Shown piece after piece: positions 18,276-27,055 of a stretch of 64,000 nt of DNA (its first letter is position 1; each line of letters starts with the position of its first letter). The DNA comes from Candidatus Lokiarchaeota archaeon (GTDB lineage: Archaea; Asgardarchaeota; Thorarchaeia; Thorarchaeales; Thorarchaeaceae). The translations under genes and the position numbers were made by a program. Below the pieces are notes generated by a model. That model worked only from the letters and a program-made list of their open reading frames with translations. It had not been told where the DNA came from and ran no database searches. The DNA lies in the NCBI GenBank assembly GCA_014730275.1, contig WJIL01000103.1:50084-114083 (forward strand). The letters run 5' to 3'.

Positions 18276-19223
18276 ATGCGGTCGCGTGCTATCCTCTTAT
18301 GGGTTCTGTCCCTCACGGTATTGCTGGGACTCTTCCCTTTGGCTTCCAGAGGCAACAACATCTTCTACAGTCTTGGTGCGCAAGGATTAGACTGCGAAAA
18401 TGGTGCATTCAGGCTCATGCTCAGCAAAGATGGTGGCCCGCATTATCGTTTCTTTGATCGTATAACGAACAAAACGGAATATCATCTGAAACTCGTTCGT
18501 CTTTTCGAGTTCGAAGATACAAACGGAGATGGTGTTTATTCTCAGGTTTCTGATACCATCCTTCCGCCTCCGATTAGCTTACAGAGTGGTAATTGGGTAT
18601 TCAAGGACTTCACCTATGAGGAGCAGAATGGCTCCATTCAGGAGCTTCAATTTCACCTGAACGGTAGCGATTTCTCCCCTGCTCAAACATCGCTCAAAAT
18701 AGGTCTTCGGCACTATGTTGATGCAACAAACACGTCAATTGTGAAATTCGACATAATCATTTCCGGATGGCAGTGGTCGAGAGGAAATAGCGGACTTTGT
18801 CTAGCCGGAGTTGTTGGGTCAAGTGCTCGTGGAAATGGTTCTATCTCAACACCTAACACCACCCAGAAGTCCACTATGATAGGTTTTGAATCTGCTTTTG
18901 TTTCGTATCCTGCCAATGCATCTTTCGATTCCAATTTCGCGCAGGTGAACGTATCCGTTGGAGGTTTTCCTGAACAAGGTGATGGCCAAGGTGTGTTGTT
19001 CTGTTTTCCCAACTTTGGTGATAATCAGCTGTCCTATGATCCCACAATTGGCTTGGAAGAACTGTCCACTACCACAACAACTACCACTTCATCTCCGACA
19101 ACTACCACTATCACTACCACAAGGCCTCCTTCAAGCATACTTGGGGCTGAACGCTTCCTGCTCCTAGCTGCTGGAACAACAGCTGTCGTTGGTGTATTGG
19201 TTTTGGCCGCTTCGCGAGATTAG
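18276..19223 (+). CDS. Secreted, C-terminally anchored beta-rich protein (paralogue B)
   Basis: ATG 18276 begins a signal peptide (ILLWVLSLTVLLGLFPLAS). An in-frame ATG at 18219 would bury it. The ectodomain contains a calcium-type loop DTNGDGVYSQVSD, IISGWQW and YDPTIGL, matching paralogue A. A Thr-rich stalk (about residues 272-298) of the kind often O-glycosylated precedes a membrane helix (FLLLAAGTTAVVGVLVLA). It differs from paralogue A in the stalk and in extra cysteines. Function unknown. Its promoter region is shared with the membrane-bound regulator. Confidence 0.75.
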   Translation: MRSRAILLWVLSLTVLLGLFPLASRGNNIFYSLGAQGLDCENGAFRLMLSKDGGPHYRFFDRITNKTEYHLKLVRLFEFEDTNGDGVYSQVSDTILPPPISLQSGNWVFKDFTYEEQNGSIQELQFHLNGSDFSPAQTSLKIGLRHYVDATNTSIVKFDIIISGWQWSRGNSGLCLAGVVGSSARGNGSISTPNTTQKSTMIGFESAFVSYPANASFDSNFAQVNVSVGGFPEQGDGQGVLFCFPNFGDNQLSYDPTIGLEELSTTTTTTTSSPTTTTITTTRPPSSILGAERFLLLAAGTTAVVGVLVLAASRD

Positions 19224-19239
19224 CCAGCTGTAGCAACCA

Positions 19240-20040
19240 TCAACTAATTTCTATGTCATCCCGGTCGAAAAGAACCCGGCCCTCCATTCCCCCTGCAACT
19301 GTTATGGTTTCTCCACTTATGTGTCCGGCCATTACATCCGAGGCTAGCATCACCATAACATTTGCAATATCTGAAGGTGTTGCAACCTTCTGCATTGGGA
19401 TAGTCTGCAGTATTCTTGTCATAATTTCAGGATCCTGTAGAGTTGATTCCGCCATGGGTGTCATGGTCCATCCAGGATTCACAAGGTTAACTCTCCCATG
19501 TGGAGCCAGCTGCACGATTTCGTTCTTCAAGCTCATCATCAATCCGTGCATTGCTGCCTTTGAGGATGCATAGTCCGCATATTTGGCTTCACCAAAGAGC
19601 CCTGCTGTCGATCCCACTAAAATGAGCGAAGCCGAATCGTCTGGATGTCTCTTGAGATTCCTGAAGAAATGTTTCGCACAAAGAAAAACGCCTGTAAGAT
19701 TGACACTCATGGTTTCTTGCCATTGCTCAAGTGATATCTCATGGATCTGCGCAGGACCATGAGCAATACCCGCATTGGCAACTAAGACATCTATTCGCCC
19801 AAACTGGGACTCTGCTTCAGCAAAGAGATTCATTACAGAATCTTCATCTGCAACATTGACTTGTATAAGAGCGACTCTGTTTGGTTTCCTTTCATGTAAC
19901 TCTTCTAATGTTTCGCGGTTCGTGTGATACGTGGCTGTTACTTTGGTACCTTCACCGAGAAACGCTTTGAGAGTTTGTTTGCCGATTCCGCCGGAAGCAC
20001 CAGTCACCATGATATGTTTATCTTGAAGACCCAAGTTCAT
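19240..20040 (-). CDS. Short-chain dehydrogenase/reductase (SDR)
   Basis: TGASGGIG is the nucleotide-binding motif, followed by VANAGIAHG and the catalytic YASSK with Ser in VGSTAG. The C-terminus carries GGMEG, as in 3-oxoacyl-reductase-like SDRs. The ATG at 20040 is preferred (GAGGT about ten bases upstream). A frame to 20088 adds a Cys-containing leader without similarity. It is only distantly related to the SDR at 4368-5153. It converges with paralogue B with just 16 bp between the stops. Substrate unknown. Confidence 0.85.
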   Translation of the reverse strand: MNLGLQDKHIMVTGASGGIGKQTLKAFLGEGTKVTATYHTNRETLEELHERKPNRVALIQVNVADEDSVMNLFAEAESQFGRIDVLVANAGIAHGPAQIHEISLEQWQETMSVNLTGVFLCAKHFFRNLKRHPDDSASLILVGSTAGLFGEAKYADYASSKAAMHGLMMSLKNEIVQLAPHGRVNLVNPGWTMTPMAESTLQDPEIMTRILQTIPMQKVATPSDIANVMVMLASDVMAGHISGETITVAGGMEGRVLFDRDDIEIS

Positions 20041-20204
20041 GCATTTGACCTCAGCAGTACAACAGAGTATAGTATCTAATTGAAACAAAAGAACAATGCT
20101 TGAAATCTATATGGTTCCTACGATTCTGATTCAACCTAAAGAAATTAGAAGGCTGTTATCTTCTAACCAAGCTATCATCTAATCGCGATAAGGGGCCCGA
20201 CTAC

Positions 20205-21197
20205 ATGGAAGTGAACAGAATCCTATCGATTTGGAGGCCTGGTATGTATCACGGCTCTCCCAGAATGCGCAACTATTTCGAGGGTTGGTATTTCAAGCTC
20301 GTAGACCAGTCTGAAGAGACGATTTATGCAGTGATCCCCGGGGTCTCTTTCAGTAATGGTGGTAAACCAAATCATTCGTTCATACAGGTACTCAACGGAC
20401 AGACTGCGGAATCACAGTATCATAGATTCACTGTTGAAGATTTTAGGTATTCAAAGACGGCTTTCGCCATATCCGTTGGCAGAAATCACTTCAATGCAGA
20501 TGGAATCTCGCTTGATTTACAAGAAGACCAAAACAGGATTCAGGGGTCGCTTTCTTTCGGGGATCTAATTCCTTGGCCAGTTTCCCTCCTTTCACCGGGC
20601 GCAATGGGTGTTTTCCAGTTTATCCCTCGTATGGAATGCTATCATGGTATTCTCGGCTTTGATCATAGGATTGATGGAACCCTCAATATTGGAAAATCAG
20701 AGATTGATTTCACTGGCGGTCGTGGATACATCGAAAAGGACTGGGGAGCAGGCTTTCCAGAAGCTTGGATATGGATGCAAAGCAACCACTTTGAGGAAAC
20801 AGGTGTTTCCTTCACCTCTTCCATCGCCAAAATCCCTTGGCTAGGTTCCAGCTTTGCGGGCTTTCTTATTGGCCTACTTTATGATGGAACTGTCTACACT
20901 TTCGCTACGTATACCGGTGCACAAGTAACCAATTTGAGAGTCTCAGAAAACGAGGTTCGCTTCTGGGTTTCTGATACCACTCATGGTATCATGGTACGTG
21001 CTGCACGTGCTCAGGGAGGAGAGCTTCGATCACCTGTTTTAGGTGAAATGAGTGGACGGATTATTGAGAGCTTGACTGCTCATATTGACATTCGATTCTA
21101 CAGGTTTGAAGGAAATGAAACAAGGCTGCTATTCTCAGGGACTGGTCGGAATGCAGGTCTCGAGGTTGTTGGTGATACCAATGAGCTCATCATGTAG
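20205..21197 (+). CDS. Tocopherol cyclase-like protein
   Basis: Motifs of the tocopherol cyclase/carotenoid-hydratase-like family are visible: an N-terminal YFEGWYFKL and a central GGRGYIEKDWG followed by FPEAWIWMQSNHF. In plants the family cyclises prenylated quinols (VTE1); prokaryotic members are largely uncharacterised and form lipocalin-like twin beta barrels. At 330 residues the length is that of bacterial homologues. No signal peptide is visible. A role on isoprenoid quinone or lipid substrates is inferred from family only. It precedes the 2-oxoacid:ferredoxin oxidoreductase pair on the same strand. Confidence 0.8.
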   Translation: MEVNRILSIWRPGMYHGSPRMRNYFEGWYFKLVDQSEETIYAVIPGVSFSNGGKPNHSFIQVLNGQTAESQYHRFTVEDFRYSKTAFAISVGRNHFNADGISLDLQEDQNRIQGSLSFGDLIPWPVSLLSPGAMGVFQFIPRMECYHGILGFDHRIDGTLNIGKSEIDFTGGRGYIEKDWGAGFPEAWIWMQSNHFEETGVSFTSSIAKIPWLGSSFAGFLIGLLYDGTVYTFATYTGAQVTNLRVSENEVRFWVSDTTHGIMVRAARAQGGELRSPVLGEMSGRIIESLTAHIDIRFYRFEGNETRLLFSGTGRNAGLEVVGDTNELIM

Positions 21198-21271
21198 CCT
21201 ATTGTTGTTGTGTTTTCATTACTCTTAAGAGCATCAGAGGAAATTGATGAACAGATATAGGAGTGACTAGC

Positions 21272-22987
21272 TTGAAGAAGGGAATCTCCATCGTCCTATC
21301 GGGTGCAGCGGGTCAGGGAATAGCAACTGTTGAAGATTTTTTGGTTTCTATTTTGAAACGTTCTGGATTCAATGTCTTTTCAACGCGTGAGTTCATGTCG
21401 CGTATTCGCGGTGGAACGAATTCAACACAGATTCGTGTGGGAGAAGGCAATATCTATTCGTACTCAGAACAATCAGATATTGTCATTCCACTGAACAAAC
21501 GAGCACTTCCCCACCTGAACAAATACGGCCGGATTAATGATTCCACACTTGTTGTTGGTGAAGCAGAAAACATCACCAGCGACATACATCTCCCTTCGAA
21601 TCAGATTCTTGAGGTACCATTCACGGGTATAGCCGAAGAAGTGGGCGGCAGAATCTACTCCAATACAGTTGCCGTTGGGCTCCTTGCGGCGGTTTTTGAT
21701 GTCGATGAAGACATTGCAACAGAGTACTTGACTGAGCGATTCGAATCGAAAGGCGAAGACATTGTCAAGGATAATATTCAGGCATACCGGCAAGGTCACG
21801 AAATCGGTGTATCGAAGCTTGTAGAACGCATAGATGCAATCGATGTTATTTCTGACGAGTCGGTAAGGGATCATATGCTGATAAACGGTGGTGAAGCTGT
21901 AGGTCTCGGGGCTATTGCAGGAGGCTGCAATTTCATCTCGTCTTATCCGATGTCGCCCTCAACAGCTGTTCTCGTCTTTCTGTCCAATCAATCTCAGGAA
22001 TTTGGCATAGTCGTGGATCAAGCTGAGAGCGAGATATCTGCTATCAACAAGGGCTTAGGTGCCTGGTATGCTGGAGGCAGGGCGATGGTAACAACCTCTG
22101 GTGGGGGTTTCGCGCTAATGGTAGAAGGCCTCAGTCTAGCTGGGATGATGGAAAGTCCTATGGTAATTCATCTTGCGCAACGTCCCGGGCCCGCAACAGG
22201 CCTTCCAACCAGAACTGAACAGGGCGACCTTCTTTTTGCGCTCCATGCTGGTCATGGCGAGTTTCCGAGAATCATATTAGCTCCAGGGACTTTCGAGGAT
22301 GGATTCCACCTTACGCAGAAGGCCTTCAATTTAGCTGACGAATATCAAGTTCCCGTGATAGTACTAACAGATCAGTATCTGATGGATTCGCATGGTAATA
22401 TTCCGGTACTGGATCTTTCTGACATTTCGGTTGAGAAACACATCCAGAAAACAACTGGCGATTATACGCGCTACGAGATGACCAATAGCGGCGTTTCGCC
22501 TCGTGGGATTCCTGGATATGGCGAGGGTCTTGTGGTTGCAGATAGTGATGAACATGATGAAGCGGGTCACATAACCGAAGATCTGGATTTGCGAATCGAG
22601 ATGGTTGATAAGCGAATGAAGAAGAAACTAGAGTTGCTTCGAGAAGCAGCTATACCTCCAGAATATGTTGGTCCCGAAGAATACGATGCTCTTGCTATTG
22701 CTTGGGGAACTAATTACAATGTTGTTGTGGAAGCGCTTGAAAGAGCGGAGAGAGACGATATTGGTTTTCTTCATTTCAAACAAGTATATCCACTTCACGA
22801 AAGCGTCTCACAGTATCTGAATGATGCTGATCGAGTGGCTTTGTTGGAAAACTCTTCCACGGCACAATTCGCAACTGTTCTTTTGAATGAAACAGGCTAC
22901 AAAATTACCAAAGAAAATTGCCTTTTGAAGTATAGCGGATTGCCCTTCTCTGTCGAAGAGGTTACGAGATTCTTGGAGGAGTTGTAA
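21272..22987 (+). CDS. korA: 2-oxoacid:ferredoxin oxidoreductase, fused gamma-alpha subunit
   Basis: The N-terminal ~190 residues are a gamma domain ([29 protein letters not shown]). The rest is the alpha subunit that binds the ThDP pyrimidine ([38 protein letters not shown]) followed by domain II ([15 protein letters not shown]). This gamma-alpha fusion is common in 2-oxoglutarate and related oxidoreductases. With the beta subunit next to it, it oxidises a 2-oxoacid and CoA to acyl-CoA, CO2 and reduced ferredoxin. The TTG at 21272 follows AGGAG. GTG at 21263 is an alternative. The stop and the next start are nine to fifteen bases apart. Confidence 0.93.
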   Translation: MKKGISIVLSGAAGQGIATVEDFLVSILKRSGFNVFSTREFMSRIRGGTNSTQIRVGEGNIYSYSEQSDIVIPLNKRALPHLNKYGRINDSTLVVGEAENITSDIHLPSNQILEVPFTGIAEEVGGRIYSNTVAVGLLAAVFDVDEDIATEYLTERFESKGEDIVKDNIQAYRQGHEIGVSKLVERIDAIDVISDESVRDHMLINGGEAVGLGAIAGGCNFISSYPMSPSTAVLVFLSNQSQEFGIVVDQAESEISAINKGLGAWYAGGRAMVTTSGGGFALMVEGLSLAGMMESPMVIHLAQRPGPATGLPTRTEQGDLLFALHAGHGEFPRIILAPGTFEDGFHLTQKAFNLADEYQVPVIVLTDQYLMDSHGNIPVLDLSDISVEKHIQKTTGDYTRYEMTNSGVSPRGIPGYGEGLVVADSDEHDEAGHITEDLDLRIEMVDKRMKKKLELLREAAIPPEYVGPEEYDALAIAWGTNYNVVVEALERAERDDIGFLHFKQVYPLHESVSQYLNDADRVALLENSSTAQFATVLLNETGYKITKENCLLKYSGLPFSVEEVTRFLEEL

Positions 22988-23001
22988 GGGAGGCTATGAA
23001 A

Positions 23002-23880
23002 ATGAAAGCAGACGATTTCGAAATTATGGATGACGTTGATTACGATATTGCTTGGTGTCCTGGATGCGGAAACTTTGGAATACGAAAAGCTCTCAAAGAT
23101 GCGCTGGCTGAGCTGGACATATCTCCACAAGAACTGGTGATGGTCTCAGGCATTGGTCAAGCTGCAAAGATTCCACATTATGTTAAAACAAACGTATTCA
23201 ACGGACTGCATGGTCGGTCTCTCCCATCAGCCTTGGCAATCAAGGCATCCAATCCGAACCTCACAGTTATTGCTGAAAGTGGCGATGGTTGTATGTATGG
23301 AGAGGGAGGCAACCATTTTACGCATACCATTCTCCGTAACCCGAATATAGCCATGTTCGTGCATGATAACATGGTGTATGGATTAACCAAAGGTCAAGCC
23401 TCACCTACAAGCCAACGGGGATTTGAAACTTCGTTGCAAAAAGCAGACCGTGGTGGCTGGACCAATACCCAGTTCAATCCACTTGCCCAAGCTATTTCCT
23501 TAGGCGCGTCTTTTGTAGCACGAGCTTTCATTGGTGACCAAGAGGAAACAAAGGACTTGATGAAGAAGGCTATCCGACACAAAGGCTTCGCATTGCTGGA
23601 CATCTTGCAACCATGTGTAACCTATAACGATGTTAACACATATGGCTGGTTCAGCAAGAATACGTACTATCTTGATGATGCGTATGATGCAACCGATCAG
23701 AATGTAGCATTCGAGAAGGCATTAGACATGAGTAAACTTGCTCTTGGTGTGTTCTATCAAGACCCCTCAAAACCGACCTTCTCAGAGACATCTGGGGTAT
23801 ATGATGCAGACGACCGCCCCCTCTTCAAGCGAGACCTAGATAAAGACAAGCTGGAATCTCTGATTGCTTCCATGAAATGA
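23002..23880 (+). CDS. korB: 2-oxoacid:ferredoxin oxidoreductase, beta subunit
   Basis: The ThDP diphosphate-binding subunit has [14 protein letters not shown] near the N-terminus, [15 protein letters not shown] (Mg/ThDP motif GDG) and [17 protein letters not shown]. It lacks a ferredoxin domain. A Cys within [11 protein letters not shown] is the conserved cluster ligand. It completes the complex with the fused gamma-alpha subunit upstream. GGGAGG at 22988-22993 lies eight bases before ATG 23002, preferred over ATG 22996. The likely substrate is 2-oxoglutarate or a branched-chain 2-oxoacid; it cannot be fixed by eye. Confidence 0.93.
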   Translation: MKADDFEIMDDVDYDIAWCPGCGNFGIRKALKDALAELDISPQELVMVSGIGQAAKIPHYVKTNVFNGLHGRSLPSALAIKASNPNLTVIAESGDGCMYGEGGNHFTHTILRNPNIAMFVHDNMVYGLTKGQASPTSQRGFETSLQKADRGGWTNTQFNPLAQAISLGASFVARAFIGDQEETKDLMKKAIRHKGFALLDILQPCVTYNDVNTYGWFSKNTYYLDDAYDATDQNVAFEKALDMSKLALGVFYQDPSKPTFSETSGVYDADDRPLFKRDLDKDKLESLIASMK

Positions 23881-23898
23881 ATCTTCGGCTTGTAGCAT

Positions 23899-25245
23899 CT
23901 ACTCGTACTGCTGCCATGCTTTCCGAGAGTTCTCCTGTACACCGTGACCTAGTAAATTATCGAGTCTAACCAAGAATCCATTGAGCTGGGGGATATGCTT
24001 GGCAATCCAGTGGATTATCCGTAGCTGAATACCGGGTTCCCTATTATATGGACAGGAGCGGATGCAGTTAGAGCAATCACCACCGTTCTCAATCCAAAAT
24101 TCGTAACAGCTTTCTACATCGACATACCACTTGAATACACCTGGATTGTTAGAACGGGTTTCGCCTTTCCATGTTCGCTCCCTGCCATAGGGAATTGATT
24201 GAGACGGACAATGCTTTGCGCACTTGTCGCAGATTTCACAGAATCGGATTACTGATTCACAGAACTGATAATCGGGCTGGTCAGTCTCTAATGGCATATC
24301 TGTTAGAACCTTGCACAACCTTACACGAGGGCCGTATTCCTCTGTTATCAAGAGCCCGTGTCGACCATATTGCCCCAGTCCTGTATCAATAGCTAATGGA
24401 ACGCTTAATCCCACGTCATTCCCACAAGGAATAGCGTTGTACCCCAATCGGTTAATAAACGCAGAGAGCATGATTTCGACAAAAGCCATCTTGGAGTACC
24501 CTAAGACCGAGGCCGCCGCACATGGCATCGCTGGTGAAGTGTTGATACCTTCATAGTCCATCTCGATAGCCATGACTATCGCTCTAGCGTATTCTTCAGG
24601 GACATTGTATGGTTCCCCCTTTCTATTGGTGCTATAGAGCCAATTTCTATCGAGTTCTGCGACCCCGACAAGGTCAGCTCCAAAGAATTTAGCTGCTTTC
24701 TTGACGAACCTGGTGATTCCACTCCAATTTCCTTCTATTTTCCCTCTTTCTTCTGAGGGTTGGGCCGTTGCAGGTGTGATTTTGTGTCTATTATCATAAA
24801 GTTTCCAAGCAGCCATAACGAGCTCATGTTCTATTCTTGAGTAGCCCGGCAAATCCTTTGCTATCATCTCATGAGCTTTGGAATACACAGACTGCTTGTA
24901 ACAGCTGAATGATTTGTCATTAACTACGCGTGCGAATATGTTGTCTTTCTCAGGAAAGGGAGTGTATTCATCTGAAACATGGTAAGGTGATTTCTTTTGT
25001 CCATGTTTTCCATCATCTTTGGATGTTTTCGTTCCTTTCTCTTTCTGTGGAAACTGTGCGATTGCATCTGTGGGGCAGGCTCGTATACAGCTTAAACACC
25101 CGGTACACTTCTGCTCATCAATGACTGGATATCCTACTCCCTCATCGAAGGTCAGAGGAGCATTTTTCGTGTGAATCATTTCGCAAGCATCTACACATTT
25201 CAGATTACAGACTTGTGGATTGCACAGCTCTTCCTCTACAAACAC
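23899..25245 (-). CDS. Reductive dehalogenase-like protein with N-terminal ferredoxin domain
   Basis: The C-terminal ~330 residues match the RdhA dehalogenase domain: AAKFFGADLVGVAEL, AIVMAIEMDYE, INRLGYNAIPCGNDVGLSVPLA, DTGLGQYGRHGLLI and two cluster motifs CEICDKCAKHCPSQSIP and CSNCIRSCPYNREP. RdhA enzymes use cobalamin and two [4Fe-4S] clusters to remove halides. Differences from respiratory RdhA: no TAT signal, no RdhB anchor gene nearby, and an added N-terminal ferredoxin segment (CNPQVCNLKCVDAC, CTGCLSCIRACP). This suggests a cytosolic enzyme reduced by ferredoxin, whose true substrate may not be halogenated. Length is 448 residues. It converges with korB, 18 bp apart. Confidence 0.85.
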   Translation of the reverse strand: MFVEEELCNPQVCNLKCVDACEMIHTKNAPLTFDEGVGYPVIDEQKCTGCLSCIRACPTDAIAQFPQKEKGTKTSKDDGKHGQKKSPYHVSDEYTPFPEKDNIFARVVNDKSFSCYKQSVYSKAHEMIAKDLPGYSRIEHELVMAAWKLYDNRHKITPATAQPSEERGKIEGNWSGITRFVKKAAKFFGADLVGVAELDRNWLYSTNRKGEPYNVPEEYARAIVMAIEMDYEGINTSPAMPCAAASVLGYSKMAFVEIMLSAFINRLGYNAIPCGNDVGLSVPLAIDTGLGQYGRHGLLITEEYGPRVRLCKVLTDMPLETDQPDYQFCESVIRFCEICDKCAKHCPSQSIPYGRERTWKGETRSNNPGVFKWYVDVESCYEFWIENGGDCSNCIRSCPYNREPGIQLRIIHWIAKHIPQLNGFLVRLDNLLGHGVQENSRKAWQQYE

Positions 25246-25352
25246 CTGATAGACCTCATCATTGGCTGGCTATGCTGCAGCGAAGCAACTGATTAATGAA
25301 TTGTTCATGGAATGAAATGCTTAGAGTAGCGACAATGGATTTGTCTTTGGAG

Positions 25353-25835
25353 CTAGCCCGATGCTTTCCATAGAATACGTGGATAGAGATCGACGAGAAC
25401 CTGTGGCCAATCTCCAATTGAGCGGAGGAAAAGATCCGCCTTCAAAGCAACGTCATCATCAATTCTTAGTTCATCCAATTTTGGACATTCGAATAATGGC
25501 GAGATATCCACACTCTCTAACGGATTCATATCCAGCGCAAGCTCTGTAAGATTCTGACAATCGGCTAAAGGCGAAAGATCAATTCTCTTAATGAGATTAT
25601 CAGAAAGACTCAGCATTTCCAGTTTCTTGCATTTACTCAACGGGGATAGATCTAATTCGCCTATTCTGTTATGACGAAGACACAGTACTTCCAGATTTTC
25701 AGCCCAGACAAGTGGAAGCAAATCTATCTCTGCGATATCTCGAAGGTCTAAGTTAATGACTTCCTCGTCTGTATCAAATTCTACTTTCTTGTCGATGCCT
25801 GCTGCCGTAGTATAGGCGATGAACATATCCGCCAA
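25353..25835 (-). CDS. Short leucine-rich repeat protein
   Basis: The 160-residue protein contains about four to five LRR units of ~23 residues with an unusual repeated IDLSPL/LDLSPL element (ELDLSPLSKCKKLEML, RIDLSPLADCQNLTEL, SVDISPLFECPKLDEL). Such solenoids mediate protein binding. No signal peptide or membrane segment is visible, so it is likely cytosolic. It stands alone, upstream of the RdhA-like gene on the same strand with 107 bp between them. Partner unknown. Confidence 0.75.
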   Translation of the reverse strand: MADMFIAYTTAAGIDKKVEFDTDEEVINLDLRDIAEIDLLPLVWAENLEVLCLRHNRIGELDLSPLSKCKKLEMLSLSDNLIKRIDLSPLADCQNLTELALDMNPLESVDISPLFECPKLDELRIDDDVALKADLFLRSIGDWPQVLVDLYPRILWKASG

Positions 25836-26025
25836 GATTTGGAGACCTCCGTTACCGATGCTTCCTGATGCGGCGTTACCGATTCATATGCATGTTCACT
25901 TAAAACTCAACCTCTCTCAAATCCTATAGAAATTATTAAGACTGATCCGTTTTCTATAGATTAAGCAAAACTCTCATATCACTACAGACCAATTGAATAG
26001 AGTCTAACTCATGAGATGAATTACT

Positions 26026-26454
26026 ATGACTAATGACCCCCTCAAAGATGCTCTGGAACAGATGCCTGTTGATTTTCTTAAGCACGCTCTAGATGCTTTC
26101 CCCATGGAGTTCTCGATTATCGATGCTAATGATGAGGTGCTGTTTTGGAATCAACACGAATCTCGTATCTTCCGTAGACCATATGGTGTGCTTGGACGGG
26201 ATGTTCGAAATTGCCACCCTGAAAAGAGCCTAGACAAGGTACTGGACGTTATTGAAGCCTTAAGAAGTGGTGAACGTGATCATGTAGATTTCTGGATCGA
26301 CCTTCCGGAGGATGATAAACCCCGAAAGCTGTTTATTCGGTACTTCGCTATTAGAGATGACGAGGGCAACTACCTTGGGACTCTTGAGGCTACTCTGAAC
26401 TTAACGCCGCTACAGTCCATTACTGGCGAGAACAGGCTTGGTGATTTCAAATAA
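26026..26454 (+). CDS. Stand-alone PAS-domain protein (DUF438 C-terminal-like)
   Basis: Residues ~20-130 form a PAS sensor: FSIIDANDEVLFWN, VLGRDVRNCHPEKS and IRYFAIRDDEGNYLGTLEATLNLTPLQ. This combination is the C-terminal PAS module of DUF438 proteins, some of which bind heme. Here the module is alone, with no output domain, so it may act by protein contact. The Cys-His in NCHPEKS is the likely cofactor-contact region (inference). It is followed by 233 bp with a TATA-like sequence and then a ferredoxin. Confidence 0.75.
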   Translation: MTNDPLKDALEQMPVDFLKHALDAFPMEFSIIDANDEVLFWNQHESRIFRRPYGVLGRDVRNCHPEKSLDKVLDVIEALRSGERDHVDFWIDLPEDDKPRKLFIRYFAIRDDEGNYLGTLEATLNLTPLQSITGENRLGDFK

Positions 26455-26687
26455 GAGCGATACGCTATTGCGGGTTTGGTTTCAAGAATAGGCAAATCTT
26501 ACAAAAATCCTAAAAAATCCGAGCGGAAGAGTGTGAATATCTGTAATATTCGACAACTTATAGAGTCTTTATGATTTCGGGTTTTTTCTGCTGGCAGGAA
26601 AAGGATGGAACACAGAAGATTCATGCAGTTCCTAGAGCTGTAAGAAATGGGTTATGTCTATAAGCCTGAATCCGCACACCACTTTTT

Positions 26688-27032
26688 GTGACTATAGATT
26701 CCGACTACCGCGAAACATGGCGTGTGATAGATCGCCGATATACTTGCGATGTCTGGCAACATCCCGAAGAAGATGGTGTGATTTATGGCACCCGAGTGGG
26801 AATTCACAGAGATTCTTGCACATTTTGTATGAAGTGCATCGATGTTTGCCCCACTAATGTCTTTGAGTATCAATCTGATTCTAATGGATTTAGAGTAGTG
26901 GTTCCCACTAGGGAAGATGATTGTATAGACTGTTTGGCGTGTGAGATGGTCTGTCCTACAGATGCAATTTCAATTGAATCGCGTGCGGGGTCAGAATCAA
27001 CCCTCAAGGCTTTATTGGATGGTGAGGAATAA
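26688..27032 (+). CDS. Ferredoxin-like protein, two [4Fe-4S] clusters
   Basis: The 114-residue product has an N-terminal extension of about 40 residues and then two cluster motifs, CTFCMKCIDVCPTNVF and CIDCLACEMVCPTDAI. It begins with GTG at 26688. It lies 23 bp upstream of the acyl-CoA dehydrogenase on the same strand, so the two are probably cotranscribed. The ferredoxin may act as electron carrier for that enzyme in place of electron-transfer flavoprotein, for which no gene is seen nearby (inference). Confidence 0.85.
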   Translation: MTIDSDYRETWRVIDRRYTCDVWQHPEEDGVIYGTRVGIHRDSCTFCMKCIDVCPTNVFEYQSDSNGFRVVVPTREDDCIDCLACEMVCPTDAISIESRAGSESTLKALLDGEE

Positions 27033-27055
27033 CTCAGGTCAAGAGGCTGAGCTGG

